Shown: positions 53,089 through 61,872, numbered from the stretch's first letter. The stretch: DNA of 64,000 bases from Mesorhizobium sp. CA8 (GCF_020164955.1 NZ_JAIUHG010000001.1:310001-374000); one strand, 5' to 3'. Notes: generated from the letters alone by a model not told the origin. Made by a program: numbers and translations.

Positions 53089-54969
53089 TCAGCTTGACGG
53101 CGTGCGCACCGCTTCAGTCGCGTCCAACGCCTGCATCAGCTTGGAATCGCGGCCGTAGACGTCGTCGAAATACTCGACCTTGCCGGACATGTCCGGCCAA
53201 GCGGTGAAATAGGCGACATAGACCGGAATGACGCGCGTGACATTCTCGGTCGAATGGCCATGCTTCAGTTTCTCGGCGATGTCGTCGATCGTGGTGCCCA
53301 GCACGGCGGCGGCCATGCCGCGCGGATCCTGCAGCCGCACACAGCCATGGCTGAGCGCGCGCATGTCGCGCGCGAAGAACGACTTCTGCGGCGTGTCGTG
53401 CATGTAGATGGCATGCTTGTTGGGGAAGAGAATCTTCAATTCACCCAAGGCATTGGCCTCGCTCGGCTGCTGCCGCACGCTGAACGGAATGTTGGCGCCA
53501 TAGGCACCCCAATCGACCGCCGCCGACGGGATGCGCTTGCCGCGCGAATCCGTCACCTCATAGCCGGCACGGTCGAGATAGCCCGGATCGCCGCGCAGCC
53601 TTGGCAGCATCTCGTTAACGATAATCGACTGCGGCACGCCCCAGTAAGGATGGAAGTCGACCTGCTTGATCTGGTTGTAGAAGAACGCGGTCTGGTTGGT
53701 GACCCGACCGATGACCGCGCGGGTCTTCAGCTTCTCCTCGCCATTGTCGATATAGCTGGCGGTGAAGGCCGGCTGGTTGATGAAGACGCGCGGGCTGCCG
53801 AGATCCGACGGCATCCAGCGCAGTTCCTCGAGCGCCACCTTGACCTTCTCGATCTTGTCAGCCTTCGACGCGCCAGCCAGCGAAGCCACGGTGCGCGGGC
53901 CGATGACGCCGTCGCCCTTCATGCCAGCGCGCTGCTGCACGGCCTTGATCACCGGCACCAGCTCGGGTTCGTAGACCTCGCTCTTGCCCAGCCTGGAGAG
54001 CACTTCGCCGTAGTTGCCGCCCATCTCATCATCAAGATTGCGGGCGATCAGCGTCAGCAACTTGGGCAGTTCCGGGCTGCTCTCGCCCGGCTTGAGCAGC
54101 AATTTGGGATCGACGACGATCTCGTTTTCCTCGCTGGCCTCGAGCGCCTCCAGCTCGACGCGCAGCGCCTGGTACTCGGCATTCTGCGGATGCCGCGATT
54201 CAAGATAGGTGCGGACCTCCTGAGTATGCGCCAGCGTCTTCAACGCGCCTTCCAGATCGAAGGGCTTGGCCGGGAAATCGTAGTAGCCGGTCATCCGGTT
54301 AGGGTCGACGCGGCCGCTCTGGGCATCATGCGCATAGCGCAGCACGCGCGCCGAAAGCGCCATCTCGAAGCGGACCAGTTCCTTGGTCCGTTCTTCCGGT
54401 GTGGCGGCGGAACTGGCGGCTGCTGGGATATCGACGGAGTAGTCGGCCGGCGTCAGGCCGTAACTCGCCGCCTCGCCCAGGACGCGCACCGCATCCTGCG
54501 CCCGGCTGTTGGGGGCATTGTCGCTCACCCAGATGAAATCCGGATTGGCCGAATAATAGGCGATCAGGGCCTTGGCGATATCCGGCTCGGCGAATAATTC
54601 GTAATCGCTCAAGCCTGCGACGGCATCACGGAAGCTGTTGCTCGTCACCGACGGGACAAAGGCGGCGTCTTGCGCAGTCGTCGGCTGCGGCGCCGGCAGC
54701 AGCGATTTGAAATCGACCCGCACAAGCTTGTCGGCCCTGTAGGTGTTGTAGGTCGGGCTGCTGATCCTGACGCCGCCACCATCCTCTCCGGCCGGCCGCA
54801 CCTTGCGCGGTTTCGGCGGCGGCGGAAACTCGCCTTGCGGGTTGTGCCGGATGCCGCCGCCGAACAGCATGTCGAACAGCCCTTGCGCGCTTGCCGACTG
54901 CTGCCCAAGGGCCAGCGTCGCCGCCATCGCGATCGGCAGGATGGCTTTTTTGTTCCCGAGGATTTTCAT
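53089..54969 (-). CDS. L,D-transpeptidase (YcbB/LdtD-like)
   Basis: The 626-residue protein has a signal peptide (hydrophobic IAMAATLALG, likely cleavage after ASA) and a long N-terminal domain with a putative peptidoglycan-binding motif (RAGMKGDGVIGPRTVASL). The catalytic YkuD domain follows (about 430-580), with YMHDTPQKSFF and the active-site SHGCVRLQDPRGMA. Such enzymes make 3-3 cross-links in peptidoglycan. Early Pro-rich stretch GEFPPPPKPRKVRP lies after the signal. Single gene; it was long thought that rhizobia rely heavily on L,D-cross-links, which fits a housekeeping role. Confidence 0.92.
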   Translation of the reverse strand: MKILGNKKAILPIAMAATLALGQQSASAQGLFDMLFGGGIRHNPQGEFPPPPKPRKVRPAGEDGGGVRISSPTYNTYRADKLVRVDFKSLLPAPQPTTAQDAAFVPSVTSNSFRDAVAGLSDYELFAEPDIAKALIAYYSANPDFIWVSDNAPNSRAQDAVRVLGEAASYGLTPADYSVDIPAAASSAATPEERTKELVRFEMALSARVLRYAHDAQSGRVDPNRMTGYYDFPAKPFDLEGALKTLAHTQEVRTYLESRHPQNAEYQALRVELEALEASEENEIVVDPKLLLKPGESSPELPKLLTLIARNLDDEMGGNYGEVLSRLGKSEVYEPELVPVIKAVQQRAGMKGDGVIGPRTVASLAGASKADKIEKVKVALEELRWMPSDLGSPRVFINQPAFTASYIDNGEEKLKTRAVIGRVTNQTAFFYNQIKQVDFHPYWGVPQSIIVNEMLPRLRGDPGYLDRAGYEVTDSRGKRIPSAAVDWGAYGANIPFSVRQQPSEANALGELKILFPNKHAIYMHDTPQKSFFARDMRALSHGCVRLQDPRGMAAAVLGTTIDDIAEKLKHGHSTENVTRVIPVYVAYFTAWPDMSGKVEYFDDVYGRDSKLMQALDATEAVRTPSS

Positions 54970-55188
54970 GCTTCACCCGCACCGGTTGAAACCGGTTCCC
55001 GTTCCACGCCGCTGGACGGTCCCGCCCTCCGCAAGGCGGATGTATGACGTGACCATACCGATTCATACTGATTTGGTTAAGCTTCCATAAATTTTCGGAG
55101 CCGTGTTGCAGAACGGTTTCACATCACCGTGAGACCCAAAGCGGCGATTGCGCCGGGCCCCACGCGCTCGCAAAGGTGTCGAAAACAA

Positions 55189-55935
55189 TCAGGCGTTGGC
55201 GCCGCCATCTATGGTCAACGATGCCCCCGTGACGAAGCGTCCTTCAGGGCCTGCCAACCAGGCCACCATTCCCGCGATCTCCTCGGCCTCGCCGAAGCGC
55301 GGCGTCGCCATCTTCCGACGCTGGTGCTCCGCATGTGGCCCGTTGGCGGGATTCATGTCGGTGTCGGTGGACCCCGGATGAACAATGTTGGCGGTGATGC
55401 CGCGCGGACCGAGATCGCGCGCCAGGGCCTTCGTCAGTCCGATCAGCGCCGCCTTGCTGGTCGAATAGGCGCTGAGCCCAGGATAGGTCACGCGCTCGGC
55501 CAGATTGCTGCCGATCGAGATGATCCTGCCGCCATCCGCCATATGCCGCGCGGCGGCCTTGGAGGCGATGAAAGGCGCTCTGAGATTGACCCCTATGCTC
55601 TCGTCGAAATCGGCGAGCGACAAGGTGTCGATCGGCGCGGCGCGCCAGATGCCGGCACTGTTGACCAGGATGTCAAGTCGCCCAAACGCATCCATCGCCT
55701 CATCGACGGCGCTCTCGATCGCCTGGGCGTCGCGGCCATCGGCCTTGATGGCGATGGCGCGCCCACCGGCCGCCTCGATTTCATTGACCACGATGCGCGC
55801 CTGCGCCTCGCCATTCACATAGGTCAAGGCAACGTTCGCGCCGTCACGCGCCAGTCTTTTCGCGATTGCCGCGCCGATACCGCGGCTGCCGCCGGTGACG
55901 AATGCGGCCTTGCCGCGCAACTGGTTGGAAGACAT
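55189..55935 (-). CDS. SDR-family oxidoreductase
   Basis: Classical short-chain dehydrogenase of 248 residues. Seen: cofactor motif AAFVTGGSRGIGAAIAKRLA (TGxxxGIG), ILVNSAGIW (NNAG variant), catalytic Ser in SIGSNLA, YSTSKAALIGL (YxxxK), then HPGSTDTDMNPANG. The substrate is unknown. Start at ATG 55935 with AAAGGAGAG before it. It is divergent from a TetR gene; the space between has two copies of a TATGTAWCGATC-like operator, so TetR probably represses both. Confidence 0.9.
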   Translation of the reverse strand: MSSNQLRGKAAFVTGGSRGIGAAIAKRLARDGANVALTYVNGEAQARIVVNEIEAAGGRAIAIKADGRDAQAIESAVDEAMDAFGRLDILVNSAGIWRAAPIDTLSLADFDESIGVNLRAPFIASKAAARHMADGGRIISIGSNLAERVTYPGLSAYSTSKAALIGLTKALARDLGPRGITANIVHPGSTDTDMNPANGPHAEHQRRKMATPRFGEAEEIAGMVAWLAGPEGRFVTGASLTIDGGANA

Positions 55936-55947
55936 CGGACTCTCCTT

Positions 55948-56022
55948 TATGTAACGATCGATACATAAATACCTGCCAAGCTTGCCGGATGCCGTCAAGT
56001 GGATTATGTATCGATCAACACA
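55948..56022. promoter_or_regulatory. Putative TetR operators between SDR and tetR-like genes
   Basis: Site 1, 55948-55967: TATGTAACGATCGATACATA, an imperfect inverted repeat. Site 2, 56005-56022: TATGTATCGATCAACACA, sharing TATGTA-N-CGATC. Both lie in the divergent promoter space, and site 1 is just upstream of the SDR ribosome-binding site. Confidence 0.6.
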
Positions 56023-56044
56023 GAAAACCCAACAGAAGGACACC

Positions 56045-56656
56045 ATGCCGGAAAGGGGCCGCCCGCGAAGCTTTGATCGAGCGTCTGCATTGCGCCGGGC
56101 GATGGAGGTTTTCTGGGCGAAGGGCTATGAGGGCGCGTCGCTCAGCGACCTGACCGCGGCCATGGGCATCAATTCGCCCAGCCTCTATGCCGCTTTCGGC
56201 AGCAAGGAAGCGCTCTTTCTTGAGGCGACGGACCTCTACACGCGCAGCGAAGGCACCGACATCTGGTCGACGCTGGAAGAAGCTCCGACCGCGCGGCTCG
56301 CGATCGAAGGCTTCTTGACCCAGACCGCCCGGGCCTACGCACAGACCGACCGGCCGCAGGGTTGCCTCATCGCGCTCGGAGCCTTGCATCAGGATTCCAC
56401 GCAAGGGCTGATCTGCCAGGATCTGCGCCGTCGCCGCGCCGAAAATCAGACGGCGCTTGAAAGGCGTCTGGGACGGGCAGTGGCTGAAGGCGAGTTGCCT
56501 GCCGACTTCGACTGCCAAGCCGCGGCCACCTTCTTCGCGACTGTACAGCATGGCATGTCCATCCAGGCGCGCGACGGCGCAACCCATGCCGCCCTTATGG
56601 CGACCGTTGCCGGCGCTATGGCGGCGTGGACGACGATGGCCGGCGCCGACGCCTGA
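56045..56656 (+). CDS. TetR/AcrR-family transcriptional regulator
   Basis: The 203-residue protein has an N-terminal HTH (MPERGRPRSFDRASALRRAM, then EGASLSDLTAAMGINSPSLY and AAFGSKEALFLEA) and a TetR_C-type ligand domain with a Cys in PQGCLIALGAL. It is close to the subgroup often found divergent from SDR or aldo-keto genes. Start at ATG 56045 with AAGGA 6 bases before; upstream in-frame residues overlap the operator. Likely controls itself and the SDR gene in response to an unknown small molecule. Confidence 0.9.
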   Translation: MPERGRPRSFDRASALRRAMEVFWAKGYEGASLSDLTAAMGINSPSLYAAFGSKEALFLEATDLYTRSEGTDIWSTLEEAPTARLAIEGFLTQTARAYAQTDRPQGCLIALGALHQDSTQGLICQDLRRRRAENQTALERRLGRAVAEGELPADFDCQAAATFFATVQHGMSIQARDGATHAALMATVAGAMAAWTTMAGADA

Positions 56657-56727
56657 CCAGTGACAAACGCAAGGCTTTGTGATCGAAATTTCGGCGGTCG
56701 CAGCGAGCGTGGCCGGGAGGATTTGCC

Positions 56728-57129
56728 GTGAAGAAAGGTTATCGCCAGCTTCTCGACGAGGCGAATGCCGAGATCGAGGTCGTGTCGCCGGAGGAGGCAG
56801 CGGGGCTGCTGGAGGATGACGAGACGATCTTCGTTGATCTGCGCGACCCGCGCGAGGTCGAGCGCGACGGCAAGATCCCCGGCGCCAAGCATGTGACGCG
56901 CGGCATGCTGGAATTCTGGATCGATCCCGAAAGCCCGTATCACAAGCCGTTCTTCGCAAGCGGAAAGACCTTCATCTTCTTCTGCGCCGGCGGCTGGCGC
57001 TCGGCGCTTGCCACCAAGACGGCGCAGGACATGGGCCTGACGCCGGTCAAGCATATCCTCGGCGGCTACACCGCCTGGAAGGCGGCCGGCCTGCCCGTAG
57101 AGCCGGGGCAGAAAAAGAAGGCGGACTGA
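56728..57129 (+). CDS. Rhodanese-like domain protein
   Basis: Single-domain rhodanese of 133 residues. Seen: IFVDLRDPREVERDGKIPGA (CH2A-like), the active-site Cys in FIFFCAGGWRSALATKTA (a six-residue loop CAGGWR) and KHILGGYTAWKAAGLPVE. The family transfers sulfane sulfur or binds phosphate-like anions. An intact Cys suggests sulfurtransfer. The C-terminus is basic (GQKKKAD). It converges with the hydrolase gene, with 8 bases between stops. Confidence 0.88.
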   Translation: MKKGYRQLLDEANAEIEVVSPEEAAGLLEDDETIFVDLRDPREVERDGKIPGAKHVTRGMLEFWIDPESPYHKPFFASGKTFIFFCAGGWRSALATKTAQDMGLTPVKHILGGYTAWKAAGLPVEPGQKKKAD

Positions 57130-57137
57130 TAGGTCGA

Positions 57138-58046
57138 TTAGTGCAGGGTGGCTTCCCGCTGCCCAGTCACGAAGCCGACCGCGCGCGCGACGACATCCCT
57201 GTCGGCGAGGATACGGCGGTGGCCGAGCCCGCCGGCCCAGTGCAGGTGGACATGTTCGCCGGCGCCCGCATAACGCTTGGCATGGTCGGCATGGACCTCG
57301 CGATCATCCGGCGCGTGGATGACCAGCGTCGGCACCGACGCTGCGGCCAGTTGGCGATCGCCGGTGAATTCGCTGAGCGGCCGCCCAGACAGATGCTTCA
57401 CCCGGTCTGCCATGGCGACGCGCGAGAGCGGCCCGACATTCATCATGCGGCTGAAATCGTCGAAGATCGCAGGCAAGGAGCTCGGCGCGGCAATTAGCAC
57501 CAGCTTTTGCGCCGGAAGCGGCGGCATGCCCTTGATCGACGCCGCGACGGCGTTGGCGGCAATCGCGCCGCCGAAGGAGTGGCCGACGACAGCGGCAAAG
57601 GGGCCGAACCATTCGCCGGCAACCCGCGCAGCGTCCACGGCATTCACCATGTTGAGATGACGGCCGAGCGAATGGCCATGTCCGGGCAGGTCGAGCGACA
57701 CGACCTTGTAGCCGGCTCCACGAAATCCTTCGATCAAGGCGCGCATATATTCGGTGCGCGAGCGCCAGCCATGGATGACGAGCACCGTGCCGCGCGACTC
57801 CCTGCCCGGCTCCGGCCGGAATTCATGCACGGCGACGCAATCCGTCCTGGTCTTAAGCCTGTGATGGCGCGCCTCGGCCATGAAGGCTGAGGCACGCTCG
57901 ACGGCGCGGCGTTCGCCGTCGCTCAAGGCCTTGACGCTCGGTGTGCGGCAAAACAATTCGAACGCGGCGCGGCCGCTAAGACCCGGCGCAACATGCTCGG
58001 CCGCGCCAAAAACGCTCCGGATGACCTTCATTCCAAATGATGCCAT
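57138..58046 (-). CDS. Alpha/beta hydrolase (serine nucleophile)
   Basis: About 302 residues with the Ser-type nucleophile elbow AVVGHSFGGAIAANAVAAS, an oxyanion-like VLVIHGWRSRTEYMRALI, VSLDLPGHGHSLGRHL, and acid and His parts TLVIHAPDDREVHADH and LGHRRILADRDVV. Start is unclear: ATG 58046 (MASFGMKVIRSVFG) keeps the probable operator at 58068-58100 outside the gene, while ATG 58082 is also open. It is divergent from a marR gene that likely controls it. The substrate is unknown. Confidence 0.82.
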   Translation of the reverse strand: MASFGMKVIRSVFGAAEHVAPGLSGRAAFELFCRTPSVKALSDGERRAVERASAFMAEARHHRLKTRTDCVAVHEFRPEPGRESRGTVLVIHGWRSRTEYMRALIEGFRGAGYKVVSLDLPGHGHSLGRHLNMVNAVDAARVAGEWFGPFAAVVGHSFGGAIAANAVAASIKGMPPLPAQKLVLIAAPSSLPAIFDDFSRMMNVGPLSRVAMADRVKHLSGRPLSEFTGDRQLAAASVPTLVIHAPDDREVHADHAKRYAGAGEHVHLHWAGGLGHRRILADRDVVARAVGFVTGQREATLH

Positions 58047-58067
58047 ATTGGCAGTCCATTCCATTCG

Positions 58068-58100
58068 TTCAAGCATGAACATAATAGTTCAAACATGAAC
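58068..58100. promoter_or_regulatory. Putative MarR operators: two TTCAARCATGAAC repeats
   Basis: TTCAAGCATGAAC (58068-58080) and TTCAAACATGAAC (58088-58100), near-identical, 20 bases apart centre to centre, i.e. about two helical turns. Each is an imperfect palindrome (TTCA...TGAA). They lie between the divergent hydrolase and marR genes, and the second contains the marR ATG. Confidence 0.7.
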
Positions 58101-58547
58101 ATTAAGCAAGAGCTGCCCTGGGACAATCCTCGCTTTCGCAACTGGGTTGCGGTGGCGCGCGCCTGCCATGTGCTGGAGCGCACCCTGGCGGTGAAGCTCG
58201 CCCCGCTCGACCTCAAGCCGGCGCAGCTCGACGTGCTGATGAACCTCTACCGCCACCCCAGCATGTCGCAGCACGACCTTGCCCGCAAGCTCTTGGTCGG
58301 CCGCTCCAACATCACCATGCTGTTGCCGCAGCTGGAAATCCGCGGCCTGCTGCGCCGCGAAGGCGACGAGAAGGACAAGCGCGTGCTGCGCTTGAACCTA
58401 ACCGAGGCGGGCGAGGCGCTGCTGATGAAGGCGCTGAAGGTTCACATGGCGCTGATCGAGAAGGCGATGAGCCAGTCGACGCCGGAACAGTGCGATATGA
58501 TCGGCGAGCAGATGCGCAAGATCGCCGATGTCCTCAAGGAAGCCTGA
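58095..58547 (+). CDS. MarR-family transcriptional regulator
   Basis: The 150-residue protein has the winged HTH of MarR: LDLKPAQLDVLMNLYRHPSM, SQHDLARKLLVGRSNITMLL, and the wing EGDEKDKRVLRLNLTEAG. It most likely represses the divergent alpha/beta hydrolase gene and itself through the repeats at 58068-58100, which overlap its own ATG. No ribosome-binding site precedes ATG 58095, so the mRNA may be leaderless. The ligand is unknown. Confidence 0.9.
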   Translation: MNIKQELPWDNPRFRNWVAVARACHVLERTLAVKLAPLDLKPAQLDVLMNLYRHPSMSQHDLARKLLVGRSNITMLLPQLEIRGLLRREGDEKDKRVLRLNLTEAGEALLMKALKVHMALIEKAMSQSTPEQCDMIGEQMRKIADVLKEA

Positions 58548-58559
58548 GCCGGCTTCCAA

Positions 58560-59171
58560 TCACCACATCTTCTTCTTCGCCCGTTCCGGCCACTCCCTAT
58601 CATAGGCCTCGCCGTCGATGTTCTTGCGGCTGGTGACCTCGAGGATCTGGCCGGGCGTCGGCAGCGACTTCGGGTCGACATGCCTGGCCGGGTTCCAGAG
58701 CTCGGAGCGCACAATGGCGCGGGCGCACTGGAAATAGACCGTATCGACATCGATGATGGTGGCCGAGCGGGCTGGCCTGCCGTCGACCGTGAACGACGCG
58801 CAAAGCTCGGCATCGGTTGTCATATGTGCGCGGCCGTTGACGCGCAGCGTGGTGCCCGATCCCGGAACCAGGAAGAACAGCCCGACGCGCGGATCGCGAA
58901 TGATGTTTTTCAGCGAATCGGCGCGGTTGTTGCCGCGCCTGTCGGGCATCATCAGCGTCTTGTCATCGACGATGCGCACGAAGCCGGCGAGATCGCCGCG
59001 CGGCGAGCAGTCGAGCCCCTCCGGCCCGCTGGTCGCCAGCGCCACGAAAGGCGAGGCCTCGATGAAGGCGGCATATTCGGGAATCACATGGTCGAGTTCC
59101 TTGACGACCGAAGCCTCGCCCGGCAGCCCGTAGAGGGCCTCGAACTGCTCGACGGATGTGATGCGCGACAT
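58560..59171 (-). CDS. Pyridoxamine-phosphate-oxidase-like FMN flavoprotein
   Basis: The 203-residue protein (MSRITSVEQFEALYGLPGEA...) has the PPOX split-barrel: PFVALATSGPEGLDCSPRGD, MMPDRRGNNRADSLKNIIRD, LFFLVPGSGTTLRVNGRAHM, and late VYFQCARAIVRSELW. This matches the MSMEG_1061-like group of FMN-dependent proteins, which use FMN or F420 on unknown substrates rather than pyridoxamine phosphate. Start ATG 59171 with AGGAGG about 8 bases before. It converges with marR (12 bases between stops). Confidence 0.87.
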   Translation of the reverse strand: MSRITSVEQFEALYGLPGEASVVKELDHVIPEYAAFIEASPFVALATSGPEGLDCSPRGDLAGFVRIVDDKTLMMPDRRGNNRADSLKNIIRDPRVGLFFLVPGSGTTLRVNGRAHMTTDAELCASFTVDGRPARSATIIDVDTVYFQCARAIVRSELWNPARHVDPKSLPTPGQILEVTSRKNIDGEAYDREWPERAKKKMW

Positions 59172-59256
59172 CTTTTCGCCTCCTGACCTTTTGCCGGCGC
59201 TACCCCAAGTCCGTGACGCCTTGACGACAGCCGACATTGGATTGCCACGCGCCAGG

Positions 59257-59610
59257 CTAGCGATCCCGGCTCAGCCCCTTCTCGGCCAGCTCGGCGAGAT
59301 AGGCGTTCCAGCGCTCGTCCTTTTCGTGGCCGAGCGTATGCAGATAATTCCAGGTGAAGATGCCGGTGTCGTGGAAATCGTCGAAGGTGATGCGCACCGC
59401 ATAATTGCCGACCGGCTCGATCTTGAGGATCGCAACATTGCGCTTGCCCGGAACTGTCACCCGCTGCTCCGGCGAATGGCCCTGCACTTCCGCCGACGGC
59501 GAGGCCACGCGCAGGAACTCCGCCGGCAGTTCGAAAGGCTGATGTCCCGGAAAGGTCACGGTCAGCAGCTTGCGGTCCTTCGAGACCCTGAGTTCCTTTG
59601 GCGCGGTCAT
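59257..59610 (-). CDS. DUF971 domain-containing protein
   Basis: The 117-residue protein ([20 protein letters not shown]...) is a single DUF971 domain, the same fold as the N-terminus of gamma-butyrobetaine hydroxylase. Conserved parts are [39 protein letters not shown] and [12 protein letters not shown]. Function is unknown; in many alphaproteobacteria it lies beside molybdenum-cofactor genes, as here (moaA 260 bases away on the other strand). Start ATG 59610. Confidence 0.88.
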   Translation of the reverse strand: MTAPKELRVSKDRKLLTVTFPGHQPFELPAEFLRVASPSAEVQGHSPEQRVTVPGKRNVAILKIEPVGNYAVRITFDDFHDTGIFTWNYLHTLGHEKDERWNAYLAELAEKGLSRDR

Positions 59611-59675
59611 GGCTGGTCCTGTCTGGGTTGCGCCCTTCCCTACGCCGCTTCGCGCGATCCGGAAAGACCGGTGCC

Positions 59676-59726
59676 AATGCATGTCGCCCAGAAGTGTGCA
59701 GCGGTTCGGGGACAAACGACATGCAT
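59676..59726. repeat. Dispersed repeat, AATGCATG...CATGCAT type, copy 2
   Basis: AATGCATGTCGCCCAGAAGT, then GTGCAGCGGTTCGGGGACAA and ACGACATGCAT. Its ends match the element at 7271-7309. It lies between DUF971 and moaA and can fold as a hairpin through ATGCATGTCG / CGACATGCAT. Confidence 0.65.
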
Positions 59727-59815
59727 CAGACAGAGACTTTTAGCCAGCCGACACGCGATGTCGGCCGGGGAATGTTACCAAAGATCAAGACCTTCTATCT
59801 TGAATGCGGCATTGG

Positions 59816-59851
59816 ATCGTATCACATAGCTGTATATAACGACGCCGCTAG
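59816..59851. promoter_or_regulatory. Possible ModE-like site before moaA
   Basis: ATCGTAT, then CACATAGCTG, then TATATAACGAC: an imperfect dyad that resembles the ATCG-TATATA / TATATAACGAT type of molybdate-regulator site. The left arm is poor, so this is a weak call; it rests mainly on its place about 20-55 bases upstream of moaA. Confidence 0.3.
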
Positions 59852-59870
59852 GCCACGGGAAACGCTTGCA

Positions 59871-60866
59871 ATGGACATGATCGACCCCTTCGGTCGCACA
59901 ATCAGCTATCTGCGCGTGTCGGTCACCGACCGCTGCGATTTCCGCTGCACCTATTGCATGGCCGAGGACATGACCTTCCTGCCGAAGAAGGATCTGCTGT
60001 CGCTCGAGGAGCTTGACCGGCTCTGCACCGTTTTCATCGAGAAAGGCGTGAAGAAGCTCAGGCTGACCGGCGGCGAGCCGCTGGTGCGCAAGAACATCAT
60101 GCATCTGGTGCACCAGCTGTCGCGGCATCTCGAAAGCGGCGCCCTGGAAGAGCTGACGCTGACCACCAACGGCTCGCAGCTGTCGCGCTTCGCGGCCGAA
60201 CTCGCCGATTGCGGCGTCAAGCGCATCAACGTCTCGCTCGATACGCTTAATGCCGAGAAATTCCATCAGATCACGCGCTGGGGCAATCTCGCCAAGGTGA
60301 TGGAAGGCATCGACGCCGCGCAGAAGGCAGGGCTCAAGATCAAGCTCAATGCGGTTGCGCTGCGCGACTTCAACGATGCCGAAATCCCCGAGCTGATGCG
60401 CTGGGCGCATGGCCGCGGCATGGACCTCACCCTCATCGAGACGATGCCGATGGGCGAGATCGAGGCCGACCGCACCGACCAGTATCTGCCGCTGTCGTTG
60501 CTGCGCGCCGCGCTGGAGCGCCAGTTCACCCTCGCCGACATTCCTTACAAGACCGGCGGCCCTGCCCGCTATGTCCATGTCGCCGAGACCGGCGGCCGGC
60601 TCGGCTTCATCACGCCGATGACGCATAATTTCTGCGAAAGCTGCAACCGCGTGCGGCTGACCTGCACCGGCACGCTCTATATGTGCCTTGGGCAGGAGGA
60701 CGCCGCCGACCTCCGGGCGCCCCTGCGCACCTCCGAAGGCAACGAGTTGCTCAGCGTGGCGATCGACGAGGCCATCGGCCGCAAGCCCAAGGGCCATGAC
60801 TTCATCATCGACCGCCGCACCAGCCGCCCTTCGGTGTCGCGGCATATGAGCGTCACCGGCGGCTGA
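59871..60866 (+). CDS. moaA: GTP 3',8-cyclase MoaA
   Basis: Radical-SAM enzyme for the first step of molybdenum cofactor synthesis. The 331-residue product has the N-terminal cluster [15 protein letters not shown] (CxxxCxxC), [13 protein letters not shown], the C-terminal cluster [19 protein letters not shown] (CxxC plus a later Cys), and ends in Thr-Gly-Gly, the GG end needed for activity. Start is ATG 59871, with ATG 59877 ([18 protein letters not shown]) also possible. The mobA and mobB genes lie downstream on the same strand. Confidence 0.95.
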   Translation: MDMIDPFGRTISYLRVSVTDRCDFRCTYCMAEDMTFLPKKDLLSLEELDRLCTVFIEKGVKKLRLTGGEPLVRKNIMHLVHQLSRHLESGALEELTLTTNGSQLSRFAAELADCGVKRINVSLDTLNAEKFHQITRWGNLAKVMEGIDAAQKAGLKIKLNAVALRDFNDAEIPELMRWAHGRGMDLTLIETMPMGEIEADRTDQYLPLSLLRAALERQFTLADIPYKTGGPARYVHVAETGGRLGFITPMTHNFCESCNRVRLTCTGTLYMCLGQEDAADLRAPLRTSEGNELLSVAIDEAIGRKPKGHDFIIDRRTSRPSVSRHMSVTGG

Positions 60867-60922
60867 TTTTTTCTACGATTTGGTGCAGGATCTACCTTTG
60901 GTCATTGACCAGAGGGGGGATC

Positions 60923-61428
60923 ATGCAGAATCTTCGTCGCCTCGGCTTGTTTTCCGCGCTTCTGTTCTTGTCGACGAATTTGACGATGACGGCGCTGGCC
61001 AAGCCGTTCACCTACATCAACGCGCGGTTCGGCACCGTGTGCACGTTCCCGGACCAGATTTTCACCAAGCGCATGCCCGAGCCGGAAAACGGCGATGGTC
61101 TGGAATGGCATAGCGCCGATGGCGCCAGCGTTGCGTGTTATGGTAGCTACAATGCACTCGACGATACCCCCGAGAGCCTCGTCAAGAACGAAAAAGCTAG
61201 CCCCGAGCCAAAGAAAAAGTCACCTACGGCAAGACCGGCAAGAACTGGGCGGTGCTGTCGGGCACGAAGGGCGACAAGATCTTCTATCAGCGGTCCGTGT
61301 TCGGAAAAGAGGACGTCATCCACACCGTCTCCATCGAGTATCCAGCAGCACTCAAGGCGAAATACGACCCGCTGGTCGGCGCCATCGCTGCAAGCCTGCA
61401 CGAGGCGTCCGGGCCACACCGGAAATAA
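60923..61428 (+). pseudogene. Frameshifted exported protein of unknown function
   Basis: From ATG 60923 the product has a signal peptide (LFSALLFLSTNLTMTALAKP), then FTYINARFGTVCTFPDQIF and a GDGLEWHSADGASVACYGSY segment. After a Lys-rich stretch (CCAAAGAAAAAGTC, about 61209-61221) the frame is lost. One added A restores KVTYGKTGKNWAVLSGTKGD and IFYQRSVFGKEDVIHTVSIE to a stop at 61428, giving about 168 residues. A homopolymer error or a true loss are both possible. The two halves look like one periplasmic protein. I do not recognise the family. Confidence 0.7.
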
Positions 61429-61515
61429 ACCATCCACACAGCCTTCCGCCCGATTTACCGCCAGCCTTTTCCAGCCTAGCCTTCGAGCGCGATTTTCGCT
61501 CTAGGGGGAGTGCAC

Positions 61516-61872
61516 ATGCGCACAATCATGTTTTCACTTGCAGTGCTTGGGATTGCCCCTGTGCCGGCCGCGGCTCAGTCGATCGGCGGCACCTACACCG
61601 TCGCCGGCACCAATTTCGACGGCTCGAAGTATGGCGGCGAGGCAACCATCACGCTGACCAGCGACACGACCTGTACGATCCACTGGGAAACCGGCGGCTC
61701 GACCTCGGACGGCATCTGCATGCGTAACGACAATGCGTTTTCCGCCGGCTACGCGATGGGCAAGGAAATCGGTCTCGTCGTCTACAAGATCGAGAAGGAC
61801 GGCTCCCTGCACGGACTGTGGACCATCGCCGGCCAGAACGGCAACGGCACCGAAGTGCTGACGCCGAAGTAA
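61516..61872 (+). CDS. Hypothetical exported protein, 118 residues
   Basis: Signal peptide (TIMFSLAVLGIAPVPAAAQ) and a beta-rich domain: IGGTYTVAGTNFDGSKYGGE, TLTSDTTCTIHWETGGSTSD, GYAMGKEIGLVVYKIEKDG and a final LHGLWTIAGQNGNGTEVL. Two Cys could form a disulfide. It has the look of a lipocalin-like or META-like small barrel common in rhizobia, but I cannot name the family. AGGGGGAG lies 5 bases before ATG 61516. Confidence 0.72.
   Translation: MRTIMFSLAVLGIAPVPAAAQSIGGTYTVAGTNFDGSKYGGEATITLTSDTTCTIHWETGGSTSDGICMRNDNAFSAGYAMGKEIGLVVYKIEKDGSLHGLWTIAGQNGNGTEVLTPK

Noticed and set aside
53254..54597. A 447-codon plus-strand frame opposite the L,D-transpeptidase gene
   Set aside because: Same reason: biased Arg/His/Asp content and a full set of motifs on the other strand.
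55100..55135. TTTCACATCACCGTGAGA as a third CRP-type site
   Set aside because: The spacing and arms differ from TGTGA-N6-TCACA (only one half-site matches).
59611..59870. A molybdenum-cofactor riboswitch before moaA
   Set aside because: The space contains a dispersed repeat and a weak dyad but no recognisable Moco-type fold.
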